A stretch of DNA of 64,000 nucleotides from a virus: IMG/VR virus record IMGVR_UViG_3300022932_000001, positions 62,001 to 126,000 of that record; one strand, 5' to 3'. This document shows, piece after piece, positions 35,508 through 44,967 of the stretch. Positions within the stretch are counted from its first letter, which is position 1. Every line of letters begins with the position of its first letter. Position numbers and translations under genes: made by a program. Under the pieces are notes generated by a model. It searched no databases. It worked only from the letters and a program-made list of their open reading frames with translations, and had not been told where the DNA came from.

Positions 35508-38120
35508 TTACCAAGTTGTTAAGGCTGTTCTTACCCAAGTATTAGTTGCTGTACACACATATATAAATCCAGATGTTACTCTTATTTCTCCTGTAGTACC
35601 AGTTGATGTACTACTAGCAGGTGCAGTATTTAATGCTGACAAACTATAAGCTGGACTAGTTACAACACCTGTAAATATAGGTGAAGCTATATTAGCCTTT
35701 AAATTATCTGCTGCTGTAGCAAAAGCAGTAGTAGCAATTTGGGTAGTATTAGTACCTGGTGTTGCTGTAGTTGACAATGGTGTACCTGTAAATGTAGGAG
35801 AAGCTGTAATAGCAATTGTAGTATCTACCTGAGCAGATGTAACTTTACCCCAAATAGGTGCTACCCCAACACCCTGTGATAATAATACACTACCAGTAGC
35901 TACAGCAGCTCTTCTTGCAAGCGTTGTTGTAGTAGCTGCATAAGTCAAATCACCTATAGCATAAACACTTATACCATTACCACCATGTGTAACATCTACA
36001 ACAGGTAGATCCAAATTATCTATTACTCTAGAACCAAAAGGTCCTGTAGCTCCTGTAGGAGTAGCTAAGAATTTACGTTGTCCTCTATCTGTAGACGTAT
36101 TAACATTTAACATCTGAACACCATTTCCATTAGCGATGATTATAGTGTTCGACATATTAATTGCTAATCCATTGACGTTACCACCTATGATAACATTAGC
36201 ATTTGCATTTAGTTGTAAGCCTCCACCGATTTTTGGACCAATGAATATATTTCTTATACCTAATTGAAGATCGTTTGCATTACCACCACCTATATTTACA
36301 TTATCATCAGAACCATAAGCAAGACTAGCAAAAGAATTATTACCAAAACTATGATTATTGTTTCCTGTGGCATACTTACCTGCTTCACTACCAATAAATA
36401 AAGATGGAGTTAATCCAGTAGGGCCTATTCTAACAGTGTATTCATCATTTTGTGAAGAGATAATAGGTAATTTATAATTAACTGTTTTTAAAGAAACAAT
36501 AACAGCTCCATCAAAATCTGTAGTAGGTATTATAATTAATCCCGTAGTAGCAATTGCTTTGAAATAGTATTTTCTTCCTACAATATTTGAACCTACACCA
36601 CCTATAGAGTAACCACCTACTGATATATTTGCACTACCTAATGTTCTACCAGACATAGTTAAATCTAGAACATACCAAGTATTAACAATAGGTGCAAATG
36701 AATTTATTAGATTTTCAATGTTACCAATCGTATGTACAAATCCTGTGGTTTGATCTCCTGACCATCCAGCTCCTAGAGTAAATAAAGAACTATCAAATAA
36801 CTCTAAACCAATTATAGTAGGCAGAGAATACTTAGGATCAAAGGTACTATATCTACTAGCACCTCTTTGATACATATCTGTTAAGTACATTGTATCTGTA
36901 AATTCAGATGTTCCTTTTACGCTTAATCTTGTAAAATTACCTTTACCTTGTACATCTAACTTATCATATCCAATTTTATAAAACTCGTTTTGTAATATTG
37001 CTTTTTTAAATACATCTCTTATAAGCAGATGTCCTGTATCTGGTGATACATGTAAAGATGTAGTACCATCTACAAATAATGAAGTAGAATATACATTTTT
37101 AAAAGCAGTATATAGATCTACAAAATTTACTTGTTTATTAATTGATATATCTGCAACTAAGTCTCGCATGAGTGCTAAGTTAGTAGCATATAGAGCATTA
37201 GCTTCACCTCTATACATTGGTGATGTTATATAGATTCTATCTAAAGGCCATCCAAGATTTAGGTGTGCATAATCAATAATCTCATTATAACATTGTGTAA
37301 ACTTAGATGAGTTGAATGGATTAAAGACAACATCGTTTGTACCTAAGTTTATAATCATCAAAGGTGTTAGAAAGTTACTTATAAATGGAGTCATTGAATC
37401 CATTCTTCTGTACAATGAGTTATCTGTTGGTGAAGGTGGTATTGCTGATGATTGTAGTCTTGCCCCAGCTATTGATCTATTAATTACATTAACATTCAAA
37501 TCTTGACCTAATAAAGTTACCCAACTCTTAGCTGGATAAATAACAAAACTATCATTAGCATCTCCACCATTACTATCAGTATAGACTACTATGTTTCTAT
37601 TTGGATCTATATACTGATCATAATTCTCATCTATATTTAATGTAATAGATTCAACTGATTGATTACCTTCTTTCAGTACTTCATCTAAGTTCTGATCACC
37701 TGTATTATTACCTGAAAGATTAGGAGCAGATATATTACCTATAAAGTCTGCTCCAGTAAGACTTGCTTTTGCATCTAATAAATTATCTGTCTGTGTTATT
37801 GTATAATAATTAGTAAGATCTCCTCCACCACTAGATTTAATATTTAAATTAGAATCTGCTATACCATCTTTAAACCACCAAACAGAGTTTGATCCACCAA
37901 TAACTACACCTTCTGTTAAAGTACCGCCTGTATTAATTAATATATCAAAATTACCTTTTCTATTATCTCCAATAAAGTAATTTAATACCTCATTATTAGA
38001 TATAAATGGTCTATATTTAAAATAAACTTTATCATAAAACATAAATTTACCATCCAGAGGCTTATCATATGCACCTAAAGGTATATTTTGAGCTGAATGA
38101 TCTGTTGGATTATATGGCAT
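35508..38120 (-). CDS. Tail fibre with SGNH hydrolase domain, paralogue (870 aa)
   Basis: Residues 75-100 hold the W-W/F-x-DGI element (NSVWWFKDGIADSNLNIK); 130-145 hold ISAPNLSGNNTGDQNL. An SGNH hydrolase domain spans about 175-375: block I VVYTDSNGG (Ser183), block III INLGTNDV (260-264) and a C-terminal block V TSLHVSPDTGH (His357). The usual Asp-x-x-His is replaced by a Ser-x-x-His-like spacing, so the triad may differ. The C-terminal half is Gly/Ser/Asn-rich beta with the duplicated RAAVATGSVLLSQG module, and the tip ends TNTWVRTALTTW. Like its neighbour it probably binds and deacylates surface glycans. Its ATG overlaps the stop of the 379-residue gene. Confidence 0.83.
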   Translation of the reverse strand: MPYNPTDHSAQNIPLGAYDKPLDGKFMFYDKVYFKYRPFISNNEVLNYFIGDNRKGNFDILINTGGTLTEGVVIGGSNSVWWFKDGIADSNLNIKSSGGGDLTNYYTITQTDNLLDAKASLTGADFIGNISAPNLSGNNTGDQNLDEVLKEGNQSVESITLNIDENYDQYIDPNRNIVVYTDSNGGDANDSFVIYPAKSWVTLLGQDLNVNVINRSIAGARLQSSAIPPSPTDNSLYRRMDSMTPFISNFLTPLMIINLGTNDVVFNPFNSSKFTQCYNEIIDYAHLNLGWPLDRIYITSPMYRGEANALYATNLALMRDLVADISINKQVNFVDLYTAFKNVYSTSLFVDGTTSLHVSPDTGHLLIRDVFKKAILQNEFYKIGYDKLDVQGKGNFTRLSVKGTSEFTDTMYLTDMYQRGASRYSTFDPKYSLPTIIGLELFDSSLFTLGAGWSGDQTTGFVHTIGNIENLINSFAPIVNTWYVLDLTMSGRTLGSANISVGGYSIGGVGSNIVGRKYYFKAIATTGLIIIPTTDFDGAVIVSLKTVNYKLPIISSQNDEYTVRIGPTGLTPSLFIGSEAGKYATGNNNHSFGNNSFASLAYGSDDNVNIGGGNANDLQLGIRNIFIGPKIGGGLQLNANANVIIGGNVNGLAINMSNTIIIANGNGVQMLNVNTSTDRGQRKFLATPTGATGPFGSRVIDNLDLPVVDVTHGGNGISVYAIGDLTYAATTTTLARRAAVATGSVLLSQGVGVAPIWGKVTSAQVDTTIAITASPTFTGTPLSTTATPGTNTTQIATTAFATAADNLKANIASPIFTGVVTSPAYSLSALNTAPASSTSTGTTGEIRVTSGFIYVCTATNTWVRTALTTW
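35820..35915. repeat. Diverged direct repeat, copy B (fibre module)
   Basis: Partner of copy A at 32690-32790. Same reading frame and strand; encodes RAAVATGSVLLSQG...WGKVTSAQVD in the 870-residue fibre. Confidence 0.8.
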
Positions 38121-39259
38121 TATATAGTTTTTATAATAATAGGGTTATCAAATTGGGTAGCATATTCTGTATCATAAAATCTTAGAGATCCCACTGTAAT
38201 AGCAGGTCCAAACAAATCATCAGTTGAACCTATAAATCCATTATTAATTGGTACAATACTATCCTGCCATTTTGTTTTAATTGGTTCCATTAATTTCTCT
38301 GCAAACCAAACATATCCTAAACCTGTAGCATTCTGGAATGGTAATGTATAAGCACTTTGATTATTATTTATTACAATATAAGATGATGCTAATATTTGAG
38401 ATTCATTAAGAACTGTATCATCAGATTTAAATCCATAGTATACTCTATATTCTTCAGATAATATATTTACAGTAACATTATCAGAATAAGAATTACTATT
38501 AGAATCAAATACTGTTAATTTTAATAAATAAACACCTTCTGTAGTTGCAGTATAATTAGTTGTTAAGCTAGTTGGATTACTAAATGTAATGCTAGGACCT
38601 GAAATTTTAGACCATATATAATTTATGATAGGATAAGTACCTGGTGTTACTGTACCCGATAATGTACCCGAAACTATAGGATATTGTTTATTTTGATCTG
38701 TACCTGCATTTACTATTGGATCTACTGGAGATATACCACTAGAGAAGAATTTTATTTTTGTAGTCTCATCTACATAATATTTATCTCTTGTTAAATAATA
38801 ATCATAGCTTCCTATAGTTTTTTTATTTCTCCAAATAACATCTGGTATAGTTCCATTATTGTTATCGTTATTATACCAATTTGTAAAAATTGGTTCATCA
38901 GAAGGAATTCTCCAAAATAAATACTTTCCAGCAGAAGATTGTGTAAAATCTAATTCGACTTCTAAACTTCCTTTATCATATGTAGATTGAAATTGAAAGA
39001 ATAAACTCTCTTCTGATTCAAATGGATCAGTATCTACATATCCCCATAATAAATTATATGTAGTTGGTATAGGTGTAGGATTATAAATATCATCTAAATT
39101 TTTACACCATTCTAATAACTCATATCTAATAATAGCTAAGTCATCACATACTGGTCTAGAACATCTTTTAATTCCGAATCTTAATTTATAGAAACGATCA
39201 GATATAGCATCAGTAAAATCATTAAGTATTTTAGATTCTAAATCTAATATATTCTTCAT
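38120..39259 (-). CDS. Ig/PKD-domain virion protein (379 aa)
   Basis: Residues about 1-60 are helical with a Cys pair (GIKRCSRPVCDDLAIIRYEL). Two beta regions follow; residues about 180-270 form a PKD/Ig-like domain (NAGTDQNKQYPIVSGTLSGT ... YIWSKISGP ... YLLKLTVFDSNS), with the Asp-Ser turn typical of PKD domains. The C-terminal part is beta-rich. It is placed just upstream of the two SGNH fibres and translationally coupled to the first. Probably a fibre base, adaptor or decoration protein that binds carbohydrate. Domain call good, role inferred. Confidence 0.72.
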   Translation of the reverse strand: MKNILDLESKILNDFTDAISDRFYKLRFGIKRCSRPVCDDLAIIRYELLEWCKNLDDIYNPTPIPTTYNLLWGYVDTDPFESEESLFFQFQSTYDKGSLEVELDFTQSSAGKYLFWRIPSDEPIFTNWYNNDNNNGTIPDVIWRNKKTIGSYDYYLTRDKYYVDETTKIKFFSSGISPVDPIVNAGTDQNKQYPIVSGTLSGTVTPGTYPIINYIWSKISGPSITFSNPTSLTTNYTATTEGVYLLKLTVFDSNSNSYSDNVTVNILSEEYRVYYGFKSDDTVLNESQILASSYIVINNNQSAYTLPFQNATGLGYVWFAEKLMEPIKTKWQDSIVPINNGFIGSTDDLFGPAITVGSLRFYDTEYATQFDNPIIIKTI

Positions 39260-39396
39260 TAGGATTCTTTAACTTTTTCTTGTTGTAGTTTTAATTCATA
39301 TGCTGCTACACAGGCAGAACATACACTTACTCCATTTGATGCTGTTCTTAATTTACAAGAACAAGATAAATTTGCTTTACAGTTATTACAGATCAT
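39259..39396 (-). CDS. Small zinc-ribbon-like protein (45 aa)
   Basis: Not found by a 60-codon cut-off. MICNNCKANLSCSCKLRTAS then VCSACVAAYELKLQQEK: CxxC, CSC and CxxC patterns suggest one bound zinc, followed by a basic helix. The ATG is preceded by the leader AACCAATAATT, and the stop TAA overlaps the next ATG (TAATG), both of which support a real gene. Possibly a virion assembly or regulatory mini-protein. Confidence 0.65.
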   Translation of the reverse strand: MICNNCKANLSCSCKLRTASNGVSVCSACVAAYELKLQQEKVKES

Positions 39397-39411
39397 AATT
39401 ATTGGTTTTAA

Positions 39412-39954
39412 TTATTTACAGCAGCTTTTTTGATAAGCTGTTAATTTTTTATTAGCATATTTGAATAGATCTATACCATCTGATAATAGATTATAATATT
39501 CTACTTTAGCTTTAGCTACATCTACAAATGATTTAAATTCTCTTAAATCATGTAATCTTTTCTTTAAACAATCATCAGTTGGACAACCTTGTAGTTCTAG
39601 TAATCCTAGTTCTTTAAAATAAGAATTCAATGTATTTGTTACTCTTAAATAATTATATTCTACAACTACTTCAGTATTAGGAGATACAGAATATTTTATA
39701 TTATATACTCCATCAGGGATAGTATATTGAACTTCTCCACAATCTTCACTTTGAAAACCTAGACTACAAGCATTTAATACTAAAGAAAAATTAGGATTAA
39801 CCTCTATCTGTACAGGATTTATAAATCCTGGTCCTGTAATTTGTAGATAACCACAAGTAACTTGAAGATCTTCTACATAAGTAGAAGTATCAATAACTCT
39901 TAATATTTTACAATTATAAGTATCAGGAACTTCAAGACTTAATTGGTGTTTCAT
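39412..39954 (-). CDS. Conserved-type virion protein, unknown (180 aa)
   Basis: MKHQLSLEVPDTYNCKILRV begins a beta domain (residues 1-105) with several Cys (VTCGYLQITGPGF; NACSLGFQSEDCGEVQYTIP), then a helical C-terminus (LRVTNTLNSYFKELGLLEL; KAKVEYYNLLSDGIDLFKYA) ending KSCCK. The layout of beta head plus helical tail suggests a virion adaptor. It is the first gene after the terminator at 40.0 kb, preceded by a candidate promoter. Function unknown; a fibre-attachment role fits its place. Confidence 0.62.
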   Translation of the reverse strand: MKHQLSLEVPDTYNCKILRVIDTSTYVEDLQVTCGYLQITGPGFINPVQIEVNPNFSLVLNACSLGFQSEDCGEVQYTIPDGVYNIKYSVSPNTEVVVEYNYLRVTNTLNSYFKELGLLELQGCPTDDCLKKRLHDLREFKSFVDVAKAKVEYYNLLSDGIDLFKYANKKLTAYQKSCCK

Positions 39955-39969
39955 AAGGATTTTTATAGG

Positions 39970-39990
39970 GAGTACTCATTATAATATACA
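39970..39990 (-). promoter_or_regulatory. Candidate late promoter element
   Basis: Leftward strand ATGTATATTATAATGAGTAC, directly downstream of a terminator and upstream of the 180-residue gene. It matches the element at 30.95 kb in at least 10 core bases. Confidence 0.45.
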
Positions 39991-40011
39991 TATATTATTC
40001 TAATAAATGAA

Positions 40012-40045
40012 ACAAAAAAGGGGAGAACCTAAGTCCACCCCTTTA
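40012..40045 (-). terminator. Intrinsic terminator after 462-aa virion protein
   Basis: Stem AAAGGGG/CCCCTTT with a 14-nt loop followed leftward by TTTTTTG, 22 bp past the stop. It separates the head genes from the tail surface module. Confidence 0.88.
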
Positions 40046-40065
40046 ATTATTTATTGATATTAGTA

Positions 40066-41454
40066 TTAGAATTGTTCTAATGCTGTCGGATTACCACCAG
40101 CAGTTAAAATGTTACTTACTAAAGTAGTAAATGTAGTAGTAACAGTACCTGTTGGTACATTAACAACTAATAGGTATTGATCATCATCAAATGTACCTGA
40201 TGGGTTATTAAACCTTGGAACACTGTGTAGAATACACACTTGATCATAAAGACCTGTTCTAGCTACAGTACCCAATGATGGATCAAGTTGAACTTCTCTC
40301 ATCCTTAAACTATCAACAGATGCTCCTTCAGGGAACGGATCTTGAAGATAACGCATGAATAAAGTAAGATCTCTTAATACTGATTCACCAGTTCCAGATG
40401 CTTGACGAGCAGCTTGAATCTCAGTTACACCAACACCAGTTGAACTATTAATTATATTTTTAACTGCACATGGATCACCTGTTTCATCTACAGCAGATAC
40501 ATATAGACGTAATGGAGCTAATTCATAATGATCAGTTACTGAGAAAGTACAATCACCAAATTTAGTATCCTCATAAGCAGCTTCAATCCTTAAATGACCA
40601 ACTACAGCAGCAGCACCAGCTCCAGTTACTGGAACATAAGTACCAGCTACGAGAGGTTTAGAGAATTGAATTGCAACTCCTGTACCAGCAGCAGTGCTTG
40701 GTTTATCAACAGTTACTTGAGTACCTGAATCAACAGTTACTACTTTAGCACCAGCTCCAACACCAGGACCAGTCACATAATCACCAACAGCTACACCAGC
40801 TGTAGAAGCTAATGCTGTAATCCTTACGTTAGCAGGAGCAGCAGCTACAGAAGTAGTACCTGTAGTAGTCAATGAGTTATTCAATACATATGCTCTAACA
40901 AAAAGAGATATAATTGGATCTTCATTAATTTGAGCAGCCCATTGTAACAAAATTACATTCTCATCTACTGGATCACCATTACATGGTGCATCACAACCAT
41001 CAGCACAGCAACCTGCAAATGCATCTAGTGTATGATAAGCATTACGTTTTAGAGTTCTTAAAGCAGGAGATCCTTTAATATCTAACCTCAGTTGATAAGT
41101 ATTTCCACAAGTAATATCTAAACCAGATACATCAATAATTTGACTTAATGGTGTAACAGCATTTACTTTAAAGAAACGACTAACATACTTAGGGTTAATT
41201 GTTTTTGATTTGATAGATTCTTTATATCCACCATGAAACTTACCAATTTTATCTTGAGTACGGTAACTACCTTGAGCTAAGATAAAAGGTTGATTAACTG
41301 CACCAGCAGCTGCAATAGCAGCATAGGTCTTAGCATCAAACAATCCCAACTGTCCAGCAGTTAGATCTTGAGTTGATCCTGTAGTTCTTAAAGATATAGC
41401 ACCTGCATTCACTGCTGATACGTATACTTTTTTAAATGCATGATTAAAATACAT
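40066..41454 (-). CDS. Head-proximal structural protein (auxiliary capsid or tail type, 462 aa)
   Basis: MYFNHAFKKVYVSAVNAGAI opens a mixed alpha/beta protein. Residues about 150-160 have CCADGCDAPCNGDP. Residues about 205-290 are a Gly/Ala/Val/Thr-rich beta insert (GVAVGDYVTGPGVGAGAKVV; TQVTVDKPSTAAGTGVAI) that looks like an inserted Ig-like decoration domain. The core resumes with EAAYEDTKFGDCTFSVTDHY and ends in a conserved-looking segment (VREVQLDP, FDDDQYLLVVNVP). It lies after the connector gene and before a strong terminator, as expected for an abundant virion protein. Auxiliary capsid protein is the likeliest role; a tail-sheath-like fold is an alternative. Confidence 0.68.
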   Translation of the reverse strand: MYFNHAFKKVYVSAVNAGAISLRTTGSTQDLTAGQLGLFDAKTYAAIAAAGAVNQPFILAQGSYRTQDKIGKFHGGYKESIKSKTINPKYVSRFFKVNAVTPLSQIIDVSGLDITCGNTYQLRLDIKGSPALRTLKRNAYHTLDAFAGCCADGCDAPCNGDPVDENVILLQWAAQINEDPIISLFVRAYVLNNSLTTTGTTSVAAAPANVRITALASTAGVAVGDYVTGPGVGAGAKVVTVDSGTQVTVDKPSTAAGTGVAIQFSKPLVAGTYVPVTGAGAAAVVGHLRIEAAYEDTKFGDCTFSVTDHYELAPLRLYVSAVDETGDPCAVKNIINSSTGVGVTEIQAARQASGTGESVLRDLTLFMRYLQDPFPEGASVDSLRMREVQLDPSLGTVARTGLYDQVCILHSVPRFNNPSGTFDDDQYLLVVNVPTGTVTTTFTTLVSNILTAGGNPTALEQF

Positions 41455-41489
41455 AGGTTATAAAAATTTAGGGTTATAAATAAAAAATT

Positions 41490-42188
41490 TTAATTGTTTC
41501 TTTCAGCTTGTGCTGATAATCTTTGTGTTTGTATACTTTCTAAGTCACCAGTTATAATTGCTGCTGCCTCATCTACTATTAATTCTACTATATCTGTTTT
41601 GAATTCACACTCTTGTTCAATAGTATTATTCTCACCAGTATCAAGATTTATAGTTCCTAAAAATTTAATTTCTTTAGGTTGTCTATAATATATAAGTTTT
41701 GGTTCCTTTAAAATAAATTCTCCATTAGTATATATTCTAACCTTGTTATTAATTAAGGTACAAAAAGTTTCTCTCCAGTCAAAACTTGGTTTATAATTTT
41801 CATCAGATAATAGTACTTCTGTATTAGACTCCTCTGTTAAAAATACTTTAAATCCATCTACAGTACATTTATCTTTAGTACCTTGTATAATTACTTTATT
41901 AAATTCAAAGTAATCTTTGGGTAGATTGGTAGATTCAAAATATATACTAGTAGATTCTCCAGTAAGTTTATATGGTGTTAATAATTGTTGTAAGTCATCA
42001 ATTCTCCTAATACTTTGTTCAGCCCCTTCACGATATTGATTTCCACCATGTAATTGTCTCCTACAGAATTCTGTCTGAGCCTTATTCATAGCTTCTTGTA
42101 TTACCCAACTTTCTAAGTTATCATAGTCATTACTGTCTATTTTATTACAACGTTGTTTAACCTTTATCTGAACTTTGTTATTAGTCAT
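41490..42188 (-). CDS. Head-tail connector / first ring protein (232 aa)
   Basis: N-terminal helices (ESWVIQEAMNKAQTEFCRRQ; IRRIDDLQQLLTPYKLTG), a central beta part (SIYFESTNLPKDYFEFNKVI; VRIYTNGEFILKEPKLIYYR) and a long C-terminal helix (VELIVDEAAAIITGDLESIQ) reproduce the helix, beta, helix plan of podovirus head-tail adaptors and tail tubular proteins. Position two genes after the capsid protein agrees. It probably makes the first ring below the portal. No search was possible; the fold argument is by eye. Confidence 0.72.
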   Translation of the reverse strand: MTNNKVQIKVKQRCNKIDSNDYDNLESWVIQEAMNKAQTEFCRRQLHGGNQYREGAEQSIRRIDDLQQLLTPYKLTGESTSIYFESTNLPKDYFEFNKVIIQGTKDKCTVDGFKVFLTEESNTEVLLSDENYKPSFDWRETFCTLINNKVRIYTNGEFILKEPKLIYYRQPKEIKFLGTINLDTGENNTIEQECEFKTDIVELIVDEAAAIITGDLESIQTQRLSAQAERNN

Positions 42189-42196
42189 AATTTATG

Positions 42197-43213
42197 TTAT
42201 GCATTCCAATACTTCTCTGTTTTAGCAGTAATATCTTTTAAGATTTCTTCATTAAGAGGATTCTTTAAATATTCTACTACATCAGCTAATGTTCTTCCCA
42301 TTAAAGCTGAACTCTGCATATGATATATAAAACCATCTGACTTAGTAGCTATCTGTTTAAAATAAGAAGCATCTTTAGCTAAGGCTTTAAGTTTCAATGT
42401 TTCCATATCTAACTCTGATGTTTCTAAAAACTTAGTAGCTGTTTTACGTTTATCTTTATCAATAAGTTCTCCAGCAATATATCTATCCATATTATCATAT
42501 ATAATATCATTAGGAGTAGATTTCTTATATTGAGCACTATCTGGATCTAGAATCTTAGCAACATAAAATAACTTATTCTGATTTTTATCAAATAGTTTTT
42601 GTAATTCTGCTGCTGCTTTATTTCTAAGTTTTTTAACTTCAGTATTTGTATTAGCTGTTTTTTCTAGTTTATCTAAATAGAACTTAGGAGGAGTTGCCAT
42701 ACTTCTAGCTTCTTCCAATGATTTAGCTACTATAGAGAAACCTCCAGCTTCAATTGCATATAATTTAATAAGATCAAATGGATCTTTATCAGGTTCTAAA
42801 AAGATGGGTTGATTACCACATCTGATCTTAATTTTATCCCAAAATTCATGATTGTCTGCTCTTACTATTTTTAATTTACTATAAAAATCTTTGTCATTAA
42901 CATCAATTACATTACCTGCTAATTCACCTTCTATAGAAGATAATACAGATCTAATCTGCTTACCTTTTGCTTCTCTTTCATCTTCTGGAAGTTTCTTAAC
43001 TTCAATTGCATGTTCGTTAAGTCCTGTTAGGTATCTTTTAATACCATTCTGTTCTAAACATGCTAATTGCTCTTCATGTATTGCTCCATCAAATAATGAT
43101 AAACCATATTTCTGAAGTCCCATATTATCTACACTTGGATCAAAATATGGTCTGATAGCTATTGTAGAACGTTTATTATGTTGATGTTTCTCAACTAATG
43201 TAAATTCACTCAT
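42197..43213 (-). CDS. Virion protein downstream of capsid gene, unknown (338 aa)
   Basis: MSEFTLVEKHQHNKRSTIAI then a mostly helical, charged protein (EVKKLRNKAAAELQKLFDKN; ETSELDMETLKLKALAKDAS) without membrane segments or catalytic motif. Leader AACCAACAAT precedes the ATG. It is encoded directly after the capsid gene, separated only by two hairpins. In crAss-like phages this slot usually holds a conserved virion or cargo protein, and I infer the same here. Confidence 0.66.
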   Translation of the reverse strand: MSEFTLVEKHQHNKRSTIAIRPYFDPSVDNMGLQKYGLSLFDGAIHEEQLACLEQNGIKRYLTGLNEHAIEVKKLPEDEREAKGKQIRSVLSSIEGELAGNVIDVNDKDFYSKLKIVRADNHEFWDKIKIRCGNQPIFLEPDKDPFDLIKLYAIEAGGFSIVAKSLEEARSMATPPKFYLDKLEKTANTNTEVKKLRNKAAAELQKLFDKNQNKLFYVAKILDPDSAQYKKSTPNDIIYDNMDRYIAGELIDKDKRKTATKFLETSELDMETLKLKALAKDASYFKQIATKSDGFIYHMQSSALMGRTLADVVEYLKNPLNEEILKDITAKTEKYWNA

Positions 43214-43236
43214 ATTGTTGGTTTTTGGTTTAATAT

Positions 43237-43300
43237 ATAAGACTAAAGTCTTATTGATCCCCTGAAGAGTTACGAGCTCTTCAAGATACGTAATCAGGGG
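43237..43300 (-). promoter_or_regulatory. Tandem hairpins after the capsid gene
   Basis: Reading leftward: CCCCTGA/TCAGGGG enclosing GAAGAG/CTCTTC, then an 8-bp palindrome ATAAGACT/AGTCTTAT with a 2-nt loop. No clean U-run follows the first, so a partial terminator or an RNA processing/stability element limiting downstream expression is more likely than full termination. Confidence 0.6.
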
Positions 43301-43312
43301 ATTTATTATTAT

Positions 43313-44926
43313 TTAGAATGATCCACCAGTAATTGGATTTCTCATTACAATTTTCAATACTTTAGTAGGATCTTTAACCCATACTGCTGGCATTGTTTGA
43401 CTCATCATTACACGATAACCATTGAATTGACCTGATGATTGGAATCCTTGGGTACGACCCATATAATCCATCGTACCATTTTGATACCACCATTTCAATT
43501 GATTATCCCATTTAAGTTTCAACAAGAAGATGTTGTCATTAGTATTATCAGTGATATCAAAGATAATAAAGTTATATGAACTTAGTGGGAAACCATCTAT
43601 AATTGGATTCTCAATATCACTTGTATGAATATTATCAAATGCTGGATTCAATACAAATTGTACGTTAGCCAAGAATGGAATAATATAAGAAGTGTATGAG
43701 TAACCAAAGTTTAGATCCATACCTTGACCTGAGATAGCACCAATATCACTAGCATTAATTACTAAACCAGAGTTAACTGCTTCACGTTTAATAGCTTCAT
43801 TGATCAATTTCATACCACCCATACCAGTTTGAACAACTAGTTTACGTTTTGGATCTGGTCCTTTAAACTCAACTTTACCATTGTAGAAATTAAATAATTC
43901 AGATTTGAACAAATCTAAAGTAAATGAACCTTTGTTATAGATACGTTTATAAGCATTATCTAATTGTTTCCAAAGACCCACAGATAATCTCATATCATCT
44001 GGACCATCTTGTTTAATCCTACCACCATGTCCCCACATCAAGTAAGATTCAATATCATTAGATATTTTACTTAAGTGAGCTGATTCAAGGTTGGTTAAGA
44101 AGGTACGTGACAATGTTCCTTTTGCATAAGCATTTTTAACATAGTCTTTACCCATTTTATTAGCCATATCTTCAATAGAAGTAATTGAAGGATCAATACC
44201 TTTATCAAAGTTACGCCATACTTCTGTTACAGGAATAGTACCTGAAGCAGTCATACCACCTTTGATCATTAGATCTGCTCTAGAAGAAATAGAATAATGA
44301 ACGTGGGCTTCTGATCCACCAACATAGTTATAGAATTCACGGAATCCTGAACCTACTTGGATATCAGAGAAACGTTCTCCATATTCACCCCTAGCAGAAC
44401 CTTTACGGAAGAATTGAGTTCCAGTTTTAAGATACTTGTTATCCAAGAACTTAAGACTGTCATTGTTAACTAGGGTTACAGTATGAATCCATCCATCACC
44501 AGTTGGGATAGTATCTTCAGCTGTAATATAAAGCTCTGCACCATTGTATTTATCATAACTGATAATATCACCATGTCCAAACCTTTTATTTAATTTAATC
44601 TGAAATGGTTTACCATCAATACCTTTTGTAGTATTTCCTGGTTCTACATCTTCCAGAATATAAGGAAGATCCTGAACTACTGGTACAGACCATTTGTATT
44701 CACCACGAGCATTATCTACTTCGATAACGTTCTTTCCACCAAATGAACTCATTTGATATAGTGGCATTTCTACTTTCTGAGCCATTGCCCATAAATCCAC
44801 TGGACCTAAATCCATAGGATCAGAGCTTTTTAGCATCTGAGTCATGTGATAGGAATCCACATGTGAGCTCACTTCATATTGAGTATCACGTAGGAAAATC
44901 CCGTTATTCAAAGTTGGTGTTGCCAT
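43313..44926 (-). CDS. Major capsid protein (HK97-fold, 537 aa)
   Basis: MATPTLNNGIFLRDTQYEVS is followed by a sequence with the overall plan of crAss-like major capsid proteins: N-terminal arm (1-75), then EVDNARGEYKWSVPVVQDLP, an E-loop-like stretch (PFQIKLNKRFGHGDIISYDK), a long middle domain with helices (LTNLESAHLSKISNDIESYL) and a beta-rich A-domain end (GQFNGYRVMMSQTMPAVWVK). Length is close to that usual for the group (about 490-540). Position after portal and scaffold candidate, and hairpins downstream, support it. There is no long delta domain or protease nearby, so maturation cleavage cannot be judged. Confidence 0.9.
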   Translation of the reverse strand: MATPTLNNGIFLRDTQYEVSSHVDSYHMTQMLKSSDPMDLGPVDLWAMAQKVEMPLYQMSSFGGKNVIEVDNARGEYKWSVPVVQDLPYILEDVEPGNTTKGIDGKPFQIKLNKRFGHGDIISYDKYNGAELYITAEDTIPTGDGWIHTVTLVNNDSLKFLDNKYLKTGTQFFRKGSARGEYGERFSDIQVGSGFREFYNYVGGSEAHVHYSISSRADLMIKGGMTASGTIPVTEVWRNFDKGIDPSITSIEDMANKMGKDYVKNAYAKGTLSRTFLTNLESAHLSKISNDIESYLMWGHGGRIKQDGPDDMRLSVGLWKQLDNAYKRIYNKGSFTLDLFKSELFNFYNGKVEFKGPDPKRKLVVQTGMGGMKLINEAIKREAVNSGLVINASDIGAISGQGMDLNFGYSYTSYIIPFLANVQFVLNPAFDNIHTSDIENPIIDGFPLSSYNFIIFDITDNTNDNIFLLKLKWDNQLKWWYQNGTMDYMGRTQGFQSSGQFNGYRVMMSQTMPAVWVKDPTKVLKIVMRNPITGGSF

Positions 44927-44967
44927 AATTGAATTATTGTTTTGTTTTAAGTTAATTAATTAATTGT

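Noticed and set aside
31520-38120. CRISPR-like or tandem repeat array
   Set aside because: The repeated NLSG-x-NTGDQ and GGTG pieces are protein-level fibre motifs spaced irregularly, not regular repeats with spacers.
43313-44926. Capsid-linked prohead protease nearby
   Set aside because: Neither neighbour of the capsid gene shows a serine protease motif; the only protease-like motif is HExxH in the giant protein.
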